Positions 57,685-64,000 of a stretch of 64,000 bases of DNA are shown piece after piece. Numbering within the stretch: position 1 is the first letter of the stretch; the number at the start of each line of letters is the position of its first letter. Source of the stretch: Saccharothrix luteola. Its GTDB lineage: Bacteria > Actinomycetota > Actinomycetes > Mycobacteriales > Pseudonocardiaceae. Both the position numbers and the translations under genes were made by a program. A model generated the notes under the pieces. It made no database searches and was not told the origin of the DNA. It worked only from the letters and a program-made list of their open reading frames with translations. The stretch lies in assembly GCF_020859565.1 (NCBI RefSeq), contig NZ_JAJHUO010000011.1, forward strand, positions 1 to 64,000, given 5' to 3'.

Positions 57685-58385
57685 TCGTGGTGACGGGCGG
57701 GAGCCGGGGCATCGGCGCGGCGGTGGTGCGCCGGGTGGCCGCCGACGGGCACCGGGTGGTGATCGGCTACCGGACCTCGACGGAACAGGCCGAGGCGTTG
57801 GCGCGGGAGGTCGGCGGCGTCGCCGTGCGGGCGGAGGTGTCCGACGAGGCGGACGTGGACGCCCTGTTCGACGCCACCGCGGCGCTCGGGCAGGTGACGG
57901 GCGTGGTCGTCAACGCCGGGATCACCAGCCCCGTGGGTCCGCTGGCGCAGCTGCGGACCGAGGACCTGCGCCGGGTGGTCGACGTCAACGTGGTGGGCGC
58001 CTTGTTGTGCGCGCGGCGGGCGGCACGGGACCTGGTGGCGGGCGGGTCGATCGTGTCGCTGTCCTCGGCCGCGGCCACGGTGGGCTCGCCGGGCGAGTAC
58101 GTGCACTACGCGGCGACCAAGGCGGCGGTGGACGCGATGACCGTGGGGCTGGCCAAGGAACTGGGGCCGCGGGGGATCCGGGTGAACGCGGTGGCCGCGG
58201 GCACGGTCCGCACGGAGATCCACGAGCTGTCCGGGGTGCCGGACCGTCCCGACCGGGTGGCGTCGGCGATCCCGTTGGGCCGGCCCGGCGAACCCGAGGA
58301 GATCGCGGAGGCGGTGGCCTGGCTGTTGAGCGACGCGGCGTCGTTCACCACCGGCGCGGTGCTGCGGGTCGCCGGAGGGCTGTGA
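57672..58385 (+). CDS. SDR-family oxidoreductase
   Basis: This 237-residue classical SDR has a complete active site: NAD(P) motif 'VVTGGSRGIGAAVV', 'NAGITSP', Ser in 'VSLSSAAAT' and 'YAATK' Tyr-Lys. FabG-like 'RPGEPEEIAEAVAWLLSD' is near the end. GTG 57672 overlaps the hydrolase gene by 13 bases. The pair could convert and hydrolyse a keto-ester, but this is a guess from position. Confidence 0.92.
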   Translation: MAGLIVVTGGSRGIGAAVVRRVAADGHRVVIGYRTSTEQAEALAREVGGVAVRAEVSDEADVDALFDATAALGQVTGVVVNAGITSPVGPLAQLRTEDLRRVVDVNVVGALLCARRAARDLVAGGSIVSLSSAAATVGSPGEYVHYAATKAAVDAMTVGLAKELGPRGIRVNAVAAGTVRTEIHELSGVPDRPDRVASAIPLGRPGEPEEIAEAVAWLLSDAASFTTGAVLRVAGGL

Positions 58386-58555
58386 GCACGTGTCCAACCA
58401 CCGACGAGCACGCGGACAACCACCGACAGGCCGGCCCGCACGCGGCCCTACCATCACGGCATGGTGCGACCGCCGCTCAGCCAGTCCGAGTCGTCCGAGG
58501 CGGTCGGGTCGTCGAGGGACGCGCTGTCCCGGGCGCCCCGAAGGGCGTCATCCCG

Positions 58556-59176
58556 GTGATCAGCGGCCCGGTGGAGGACTTCGTCCGCTCGGTCACGAGT
58601 GCGCGACCGGTCCCGTTGACCCCGGACATCGTGCTGCGCACCGCCGACGACGTGATCGCCCTGTGGGAACGCACCGGCTCGCCGGAGCCACCATTCTGGG
58701 CGTTCCCCTGGGCGGGAGGCCAGGCGCTGGCCCGGCACGTGCTCGACCACCCGGAGCTCGTCGCGGGCCGCCGGGTGCTGGACCTGGCGTCGGGCTCCGG
58801 GCTGGTGGCGGTCGCGGCGGCCCGCGCGGGCGGCCTGGTCACGGCCAACGACATCGACCCCGTCGCGGTGGCGGCGATCGACCTCAACGCCCGCGCCAAC
58901 GACGTCACCGTCACCATCGCCGCCGGCGACCTGCTCGACACCGACCCCGAGGTCGACGTGCTGCTGGCCGGCGACGTCTTCTACGACCGCGACATGGCCG
59001 CCCGGGTCGAGCCGTTCCTGCTGGCCGCGCACCGCCGCGGCGCCCTGGTGCTGGTGGGCGACCCGCAACGGTCGTTCCTGCCGCGCGGCTGGACCCTCGT
59101 CGACGCCTTCCCGGTGCCGGTGCCACCGGACCTGGAAGGCGTCGCGGTCAGGACGACCAGCGTCTGGCGCCTCTAG
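58556..59176 (+). CDS. Class I SAM methyltransferase, ETFB/METTL20-like
   Basis: This protein of about 206 residues has 'PFWAFPWAGGQALARHVLD' and motif I 'VLDLASGSGLVAVAAARAG', as in bacterial relatives of the lysine methyltransferase METTL20/ETFB-KMT, followed by 'ANDIDPVAVAAI' and 'LLAGDVFYD'. The start is uncertain: GTG 58556 or 58571. The likely substrate is a lysine on a protein such as electron-transfer flavoprotein, by homology only. Confidence 0.85.
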   Translation: MISGPVEDFVRSVTSARPVPLTPDIVLRTADDVIALWERTGSPEPPFWAFPWAGGQALARHVLDHPELVAGRRVLDLASGSGLVAVAAARAGGLVTANDIDPVAVAAIDLNARANDVTVTIAAGDLLDTDPEVDVLLAGDVFYDRDMAARVEPFLLAAHRRGALVLVGDPQRSFLPRGWTLVDAFPVPVPPDLEGVAVRTTSVWRL

Positions 59177-59373
59177 CGGACCTTCGACGGGCCGGAGGCT
59201 GCTCGAACCACCCCGTCGGACGGTTCACCGGACCTTCGGCCCCGGGCAACCCACCGCCCGTCACGACGTGGCCCGGGGAAGGGAGTCCGAAGCACCTCGC
59301 GAACGACCTGGCACAGCCGGAATAGGACGGACCTGATCCAGCATCGGACGTGGTCCGGGTCGAGCACAGGCGC

Positions 59374-60318
59374 TCAGCGCCGCGCGAACCGGTCCGTCGC
59401 GGCCAGCACCGCCTCCGCCATCCCCGGGTCCGACACCGCGTGCGACGCGCCCCGCACCACCACCAGCTCCGCGTCCGGCCACGTCCGGGCCAGCTCCCAC
59501 GCCGTCCACAGCGGGCCCTGCAGGTCCAACCGACCGTGCACCAGGATCGCCGGGATGCCGTGCAACCGCTCCACGTCCCGCAGCACCTGACCGTCCTCCA
59601 ACCACACCTTGTGGCTGAAGTAGTGCGCGCACAACCGCGCGAACGCCATCCGCCACGCCGGGTCCGCCATCCGCGGCCCCGGCCGGTAATCCGGATCCAG
59701 CGACACGATCGAGGACTCCCAGTCCGTCCAGTCCGTCGCCGCCTTCTCCCGCACCGCCGGATCCGGGTCGTTCAGCAACGCGTGGTACGCCGCCACCAGG
59801 TCCGTGGCGCCCTCGCCCGCGCCGTCGCGGAACCTCGACCACTGCTCCGGGAACAGCATGCCCAGCCCGTGGTAGAGCCAGTCCAGCTCGGCGTACCGGC
59901 CCGACGTGATCGCGACCAGCACGATGTCCGTCACCCGGTGCGGGAACAGCTGCGCGTACCGCAGGCCGAGCGTCGAACCCCACGACCCGCCGAACACCAT
60001 CCACCGCTCGACGCCCAAGTGCTCCCGCAACCGCTCGATGTCGGCCACCAGGTGCGCCGTCGTGTTCACCGACAGGTCCGTCGCGTACGCGCTCGCGTGC
60101 GGCCGACTGCGGCCACTGCCGCGCTGGTCCAGCAGCACGATCCGGTACGCCTCCGGGTCGAACTGCCGACGCATGCCGGGGGAGCAGCCCGTGCCCGGCC
60201 CACCGTGCAGGCACACCACCGGCTTGCCCTCCGGGTTGCCGCACACCTCCCAGTACACGAGGTTGCCGTCGCCGACGTCCAACATCCCGTGCTCGTACGG
60301 CTCGATCTCCGGGTACAT
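59374..60318 (-). CDS. pip: Proline iminopeptidase
   Basis: This 314-residue S33 peptidase removes N-terminal Pro. It shows 'HGGPGTGCSPGMRRQFDP' and 'LLDQRGSGRSRPHA', the nucleophile 'FGGSWGSTLGL' (Ser about 110), Asp in 'LVHGRLDLQGP' and His in 'GASHAVSDP'. All of these are diagnostic of bacterial Pip. It is divergent from a MarR gene across a 43-base gap that contains a palindrome. Confidence 0.94.
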   Translation of the reverse strand: MYPEIEPYEHGMLDVGDGNLVYWEVCGNPEGKPVVCLHGGPGTGCSPGMRRQFDPEAYRIVLLDQRGSGRSRPHASAYATDLSVNTTAHLVADIERLREHLGVERWMVFGGSWGSTLGLRYAQLFPHRVTDIVLVAITSGRYAELDWLYHGLGMLFPEQWSRFRDGAGEGATDLVAAYHALLNDPDPAVREKAATDWTDWESSIVSLDPDYRPGPRMADPAWRMAFARLCAHYFSHKVWLEDGQVLRDVERLHGIPAILVHGRLDLQGPLWTAWELARTWPDAELVVVRGASHAVSDPGMAEAVLAATDRFARR

Positions 60319-60338
60319 CCACCCCTCCTCACAGATAC

Positions 60339-60350
60339 AACAGCGCTGTT
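60339..60350. promoter_or_regulatory. MarR operator between pip and MarR genes
   Basis: AACAGCGCTGTT is a perfect 12-bp palindrome in the 43-base divergent gap, 11 bases before the MarR GTG. The flanks (TACA/ACAT) extend it imperfectly. It is the probable site of autoregulation and pip control. Confidence 0.7.
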
Positions 60351-60361
60351 ACATTAGGGGA

Positions 60362-60829
60362 GTGGACCACGCACCCGCCGGCGAATACCTCGGCACCCGC
60401 CTCCGCCACCTGCTCGACCTCCTCGAAGGAGACGTCGCCCGCGTCTACACCGACCTCGGCCTACCGGGCTTCCGCCCCCGCTACACCCCGGTCATCCGCC
60501 TGGTCCACACCAGAGGACCGCTGTCCATCCGCGACCTCGCCGACACCATCGGCGTCACCCACTCCGCCATCAGCCAGACCGTCAACCAGATGCGCCGCGA
60601 CGGCCTCGTCGACCTCCACCCCGGCGACGACGCCCGCAGGCGCATCGTCCACCTCACCGACCACGCCCGCGCCATCCTCCCCACCCTCGACGCCGAGTGG
60701 AACGCCACCACCGCCGCCGCCCGCGACCTCGACGCCGACCTGCCCTACCCCCTCACCGACCTCGTCGCCGCCGCCCTGCGGGCACTGGGGGAGAAGTCCA
60801 TGAAAGACCGCATCCACGACCGGATGTGA
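60362..60829 (+). CDS. MarR-family regulator
   Basis: This 155-residue winged-helix protein has 'LSIRDLADTIGVTHSAISQTV' as helix-turn-helix and the wing 'LHPGDDARRRIVHLT'. It starts at GTG 60362. It is divergent from pip with a palindrome between, so it most likely represses pip and itself. Its coding strand is C-rich, unlike genes left of 58.4 kb. Confidence 0.9.
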   Translation: MDHAPAGEYLGTRLRHLLDLLEGDVARVYTDLGLPGFRPRYTPVIRLVHTRGPLSIRDLADTIGVTHSAISQTVNQMRRDGLVDLHPGDDARRRIVHLTDHARAILPTLDAEWNATTAAARDLDADLPYPLTDLVAAALRALGEKSMKDRIHDRM

Positions 60830-60859
60830 CCATCCCGGGAACCAACCGCGGGAGCGCCC

Positions 60860-61804
60860 TCACCGCACCGCGTTCCCCGCCACCAACTCCGCACCCAACC
60901 GCGCCAACTCCGCCCGCACCTCCTCCGACTCCACCACCTCCACCAACGCACCCCACCCCGCCAACACCTGCGCGATCATCAACGGAGTAGTCGCCGACAA
61001 CCGCAACCGCACCCGACCACCCACCTCCTCCACCACCTCGCAATGCCGCCCGAACTGATCACCCAACACGTGCGCGAACCGCGACTCCACCGACACCACC
61101 GCCGACACCGACGACCGCCGCCGCTCCACCTCCGACACCACCCGCTCCCACGCCACCGACAAGTCGAACCCCTCCGGCCGCACGAACACCTCATCCGTCA
61201 CCCGCGCCGACACCACCCGATCCACCCGGAACGTCCGCTCACCCGCACCCGTACCCGCCACCAAGTACCAAACCTCGTCCTTGTCCACCAACCCCCACGG
61301 CTCCACCACCCGCTCCGACCGCACCCGCCCACGCCCCTCGTACACCAACACCACCCGCCGACGCCCCACCACCGCCTCCTGCAACACACCCACCAACCCC
61401 GGCCGCTCCCGACCGACACCACCCCACCCCGCCACATCCACCACCACCGCGTCCGCCGCCGCCTGCGCACCCTCCCGGAACGTCTCCGGCAACGCCCGCA
61501 CCAACTTCCGCAACGCCGCCCGCACCTCAGGCGACCCCGACGCCGCAGGCCCTACCAACAAGAACAACGCCCGTGCCTCCGACGACGTCAACCCGCTCAG
61601 ATCCGTCCGCGCACGCCCCACCAACCGCCAACCACCACCACGCCCCGGCTGCGGGTACACCGGCACACCCGCCGACGACAACGCCTCCAGATCCCGCCGC
61701 GCCGTCGCCACCGACACCTCCAGCTCACCGGCCAACTCCGCCGCCGTCACCCGCCCCCGCGCCTGCATCAACAACAGGACAGCCACCAACCGGTCCGCAC
61801 GCAT
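60860..61804 (-). CDS. WYL-domain transcriptional regulator
   Basis: This 314-residue regulator has an N-terminal HTH_11 winged helix ('VTAAELAGELEVSVATARRD') and a WYL domain whose name motif is present in 'EVWYLVAGTG' (about 205), plus a WCX-like C-terminal region. WYL domains often bind nucleic acid or ligands. ATG at 61804 is used. It faces a VOC gene across a perfect palindrome and probably controls it. Confidence 0.93.
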   Translation of the reverse strand: MRADRLVAVLLLMQARGRVTAAELAGELEVSVATARRDLEALSSAGVPVYPQPGRGGGWRLVGRARTDLSGLTSSEARALFLLVGPAASGSPEVRAALRKLVRALPETFREGAQAAADAVVVDVAGWGGVGRERPGLVGVLQEAVVGRRRVVLVYEGRGRVRSERVVEPWGLVDKDEVWYLVAGTGAGERTFRVDRVVSARVTDEVFVRPEGFDLSVAWERVVSEVERRRSSVSAVVSVESRFAHVLGDQFGRHCEVVEEVGGRVRLRLSATTPLMIAQVLAGWGALVEVVESEEVRAELARLGAELVAGNAVR

Positions 61805-61823
61805 GAACCCAGTCTCGCCCGAA

Positions 61824-61846
61824 AAGTGCTCACTCGGTGAGCACTT
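61824..61846. promoter_or_regulatory. Operator between WYL regulator and VOC gene
   Basis: AAGTGCTCAC-tcg-GTGAGCACTT is a perfect 10-bp inverted repeat 20 bases upstream of the WYL start and 50 bases upstream of the VOC start. The position fits repression of both. Confidence 0.8.
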
Positions 61847-61895
61847 CGACCGCCAAAGTAGGGGACAAGCGACCACCGAACGAACAGGAACCACC

Positions 61896-62309
61896 ATGCT
61901 CCGCGGACTCACCACCACCAGCTTCTTCGCCGACGACCTCGACGCCGCCGCCACCTGGTACACCGAGTTCTTCGGCATCGAGCCCTACTTCACCGTCCCC
62001 GGCGGCTACATCGAATTCCGCATCGGCGACTACGAACACGAGTTCGGCATCGTCAAGAGCGACTACGCACCCCACGACACCCGCACCGCCCCCGCCGGCG
62101 CCATCACCTACTGGGCCGTCGACGACCTCCACGCCACCCTCGACCGCCTCACCGAACTCGGCGCCACACCCCACGACGACCCCAAGGTCCGCGGCGAGGG
62201 CTACGTCACCGCCAGCGTCCTCGACCCCTTCGGCAACGTCCTCGGCATCATGGCCAACGCCCACTACCACGACATCCTCGACCGCCTGACCACCACCCGA
62301 ACCGCCTGA
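61896..62309 (+). CDS. VOC-family (glyoxalase-fold) protein
   Basis: This 137-residue protein with two beta-alpha-beta-beta-beta modules belongs to the vicinal oxygen chelate family. Metal-ligand candidates are the Glu in 'GYIEFRIGD' and the His/Glu in the second half ('SVLDPFGNVLGIM' is the last strand pair). It may act as a lyase, dioxygenase or drug-binding protein. It is divergent from the WYL regulator. A hairpin follows the stop. Confidence 0.88.
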   Translation: MLRGLTTTSFFADDLDAAATWYTEFFGIEPYFTVPGGYIEFRIGDYEHEFGIVKSDYAPHDTRTAPAGAITYWAVDDLHATLDRLTELGATPHDDPKVRGEGYVTASVLDPFGNVLGIMANAHYHDILDRLTTTRTA

Positions 62310-62330
62310 ACCGACACCGAAGCGCGGGGG

Positions 62331-62358
62331 CTGTATCGGTTCCGCGAACCCGATACAG
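62331..62358 (+). terminator. Hairpin after the VOC gene
   Basis: CTGTATCGG (62331-62339) pairs with CCGATACAG (62350-62358). With the inner GGTT/AACC pairing it forms a long stem with one bulged C. It lies 21 bases after the VOC stop, 47 bases before the glycosyltransferase start. Confidence 0.55.
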
Positions 62359-62405
62359 TCCGCTCCTTCCCAGCGCCCGCACCACCAGCGCCCCAAGGAG
62401 CCCGG

Positions 62406-63617
62406 ATGCCGCCGCGGATCTCCGTCGTGATCCCCACCTACAACCGCGCCGAACTCCTCCGCCGCACCCTCGACAGCCTCACCGACCAAACCCTCCCGCC
62501 CGACGACTACGAAGTCATCGTCGCCGACGACGGCTCGAACGACCACACCGCCGACGTCGTCAAGACCTTCCACGACCGCCTCCACCTGCACTACCACCAC
62601 CAACCCGACCTCGGCCGCCGCGTCGCACACGCCCGCAACGCCGGCGCCCGCCACGCCACCGCGCCCGTCCTCGCCTTCCTCGACTGCGGCACCCTCGCCG
62701 GACCCGACCTCACCCGCGCGCACGCCGACGCCCACACCGCACACCCCACCCTCAACCTCGGCTACGTCCACGGCTACCGCCCCTGGGACCCCACACCCGG
62801 CCTCGCCGAAGCCATCGCCACCGGAACCCCGAAGCAGGTCCACCACGACTTCCAAGACCACCCCGGCTTCCGCGACATCCGCCACGAACCCCTCGCCGCC
62901 GTCGACTTCCAACCCGACCGGCTCGCCTTCCCCTGGCTCTTCGCCTGGGGCATGAACCTCTCCGTGCGCAGCACCGACTTCGACGCCGTCGGCGGCTTCG
63001 ACGAACGCTTCGTCACCTGGGGCACCGAAGACATCGAACTCGGCTACCGCCTGCGCCGACACGGCCTCGCCACCCACTTCGACCTGAGCGCCTGGGCCGT
63101 CGAACCACCACACGAACGCGACACGGGGGAGATGCTCGCCAGCGCCAAGCGCACCATGCGGCAATTCCTCGACAAGACCCACGAGCCGGACGTCGAACTC
63201 GTCTGGGCCTCCCTGGAACGCGACGACCCGCTCATCGCCGAAGCCGAGCACCGCACCCTGACCACCTGGACCGACCAGGCCCGCGACCTCGACGTTCGAA
63301 CGGAGATCGACCAGCACACCGCCGACGCCGGGGGACCGGTGTGCGTCGTCGGCTGCGGCGACGACATCCCGGACACCCTGCCCGAGGGCAGCGTCCTGAT
63401 CGACTTCGACGCCGAACTCCTGGCGAAGGCCGGCGGCACGCACGCGCGACACCACGCGATCGGCCTGCAGATCCCGCTGCCGGACAACGCGGTGCAACGC
63501 GTCGTCGTCACCTCACGGCTCGACGGCATGTGGCGCACGTGGGGCGACACCATCACCGCGGAGGCCAGGCGCGTGGGCAGGGAAGCGCCCCGGACGCTCC
63601 CCGAACGTTCTACTTAA
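62406..63617 (+). CDS. Two-domain family 2-type glycosyltransferase
   Basis: This 403-residue protein has an N-terminal GT-A domain: 'ISVVIPTYNRAELLRRTL', 'IVADDGSNDHT', the DxD-like 'FLDCGT' and the galactosyltransferase-type 'GGFDERFVTWGTEDIELGYRL'. The last 120 residues form a second small domain ('DTLPEGSVLIDFDAELL', 'VVVTSRLDGMWRTWG') of unknown role that resembles the end of a methyltransferase fold. No TM segment. Its TAA stop (63615-63617) lies inside the dif site, so its 3' end may have been fixed by a Xer-mediated event. Acceptor unknown. Confidence 0.88.
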   Translation: MPPRISVVIPTYNRAELLRRTLDSLTDQTLPPDDYEVIVADDGSNDHTADVVKTFHDRLHLHYHHQPDLGRRVAHARNAGARHATAPVLAFLDCGTLAGPDLTRAHADAHTAHPTLNLGYVHGYRPWDPTPGLAEAIATGTPKQVHHDFQDHPGFRDIRHEPLAAVDFQPDRLAFPWLFAWGMNLSVRSTDFDAVGGFDERFVTWGTEDIELGYRLRRHGLATHFDLSAWAVEPPHERDTGEMLASAKRTMRQFLDKTHEPDVELVWASLERDDPLIAEAEHRTLTTWTDQARDLDVRTEIDQHTADAGGPVCVVGCGDDIPDTLPEGSVLIDFDAELLAKAGGTHARHHAIGLQIPLPDNAVQRVVVTSRLDGMWRTWGDTITAEARRVGREAPRTLPERST

Positions 63618-63639
63618 CATAATGTAGATTATCGGCGTT
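63612..63639 (-). other. dif: Chromosome dimer-resolution site (dif-like)
   Basis: The 28 bases read, on the minus strand, as AACGCCGATAA, TCTACA, TTATGTTAAGT: two 11-base arms around a 6-base centre, as in dif. The last arm differs from the Escherichia coli XerD arm (TTATGTTAAAT) by one base, and the inner ATAA/TTAT edges are the conserved XerC/XerD borders. The stretch is markedly AT-rich in an otherwise GC-rich region. XerC and XerD recombine here to resolve chromosome dimers, guided by FtsK. A strand-composition switch about 5 kb to the left supports a terminus. Confidence 0.88.
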
Positions 63640-63921
63640 ACGGACAGCCTGGTCGGCAGGGGTCACGGACGCCGCGAGCCGCAGGTCGGCCACACCGGTG
63701 CGACGCGACGTTCACGCGTGACGTTCGCCCGCTCGCCGTCTCACGAACCGTCGTTGCCGCTGTCCGTCCGCACCGTCGTTCATCGGGACGACGCGGCCCA
63801 CGACCTACCGGTGGGAGCCCCCAGGTCGGGAAGGCCGGGACAGCAAAGTCGAGACAGCACCGAGTCGCCGGTGAGCCTGTCACCGTAGAAACGTCACAGT
63901 GACGGATCGCGGGTGGTGTCA
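63640..63921. other. Non-coding gap right of the dif site
   Basis: About 280 bases without a credible gene. The minus-strand frame at 63638-63955 has no family character. The right part (about 63840-63920) is less GC-rich and holds a GTCACAGTGAC palindrome near 63894, a possible operator or promoter region for the DeoR-like gene. Confidence 0.45.
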
Positions 63922-64000
63922 GTGGATGTCGGACCAACGCGCATGCCGGGCGCACGTCGGCAGTTGATCATCGAGGCGGGCCGTCAGGGGTCCTCGGCGG
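63922..64000 (+). CDS. N-terminal fragment, DeoR-like regulator
   Basis: From GTG 63922 (or ATG 63943) an open frame runs off the window, reading 'MPGARRQLIIEAGRQGSSA' from the ATG. This resembles the first helix of DeoR-type regulators (Arg-x-x-x-Ile-x-x-x-x-x-x-x-Gly). Only about 26 residues are seen, so the call is tentative. Confidence 0.4.
   Translation, partial: MDVGPTRMPGARRQLIIEAGRQGSSA

Noticed and set aside
58461..58559. 32-codon frame ending at the methyltransferase start (GTGA overlap)
   Set aside because: Ser/Arg-rich low-complexity product; the overlap is likely chance in GC-rich sequence.
63638..63955. Minus-strand frame of 105 codons right of dif
   Set aside because: Cys/Arg/Pro-rich composition without domain character, and it overlaps the promoter region and the DeoR-like start.
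1..64000. tRNA, rRNA, insertion sequence or prophage genes
   Set aside because: None recognised by eye; no transposase or integrase motifs among the coding frames. A covariance-model search would settle the RNA genes.

Overview
This window reads as high-GC actinobacterial chromosome. GTG starts are frequent, genes often overlap by four bases (ATGA/GTGA), and families confined to Actinobacteria are present (DUF3090, SCO1664 family, DUF3097, DUF1707, HSP18-type regulator). The gene mix points to Pseudonocardiales (Saccharothrix/Lentzea/Actinosynnema type). This is an inference from gene content, not a database match.

Layout. (1) 0-15.7 kb: a cassette of redox and tailoring enzymes around a HxlR-SCP2 regulator: aldehyde dehydrogenase, MFS pump, DUF899 protein, two acyl-CoA-dehydrogenase-fold flavin monooxygenases, an epoxide-hydrolase-like protein, three SgcJ/SnoaL-like small proteins, an AhpE-type peroxiredoxin, an FAD monooxygenase, a GMC oxidoreductase and a class III aminotransferase. 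No PKS, NRPS or terpene synthase lies in the window, so the substrate is unknown. Two enzymes lack an expected catalytic residue. (2) 15.7-26 kb: mixed genes, including a coiled-coil protein, a TetR/FAD-monooxygenase pair with a triple operator, an AlkZ-like glycosylase, an SHMT-like enzyme with a divergent PucR regulator, a TmrB-like NTPase and several decayed genes. (3) 26-33.5 kb: an M20 peptidase and M55 D-aminopeptidase divergent from a Dpp-type ABC transporter whose first permease is frameshifted. (4) 33.4-45.3 kb: SDR, acyl-CoA dehydrogenase/phosphotransferase/HAD operon, Hsp20 with its regulator, a PQQ-type beta-propeller and two peptidases. (5) 45.4-59.2 kb: conserved actinobacterial housekeeping genes, NfeD/SPFH membrane proteins, amidase, small regulators, hydrolases and a methyltransferase. 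(6) 59.3-64 kb: proline iminopeptidase/MarR, WYL regulator/VOC protein, a two-domain glycosyltransferase and the start of a DeoR-like gene.

The most notable non-gene signal is a 28-bp dif-like XerC/XerD site at 63612-63639. About 5 kb before it, the + strand changes from G-rich to C-rich irrespective of gene direction. Together they suggest that the window reaches the chromosome replication terminus. The stop codon of the glycosyltransferase gene lies inside the dif site.

Several genes look broken: a two-TM protein near 17 kb, an AAA NTPase remnant at 20.1 kb, a lipoprotein at 25.9 kb, a 3'-truncated membrane gene at 25 kb, the DppB-like permease at 30.17 kb and an NmrA-like remnant at 38.3 kb. 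A single-base frameshift may also be a sequencing error, and this is stated where it applies.
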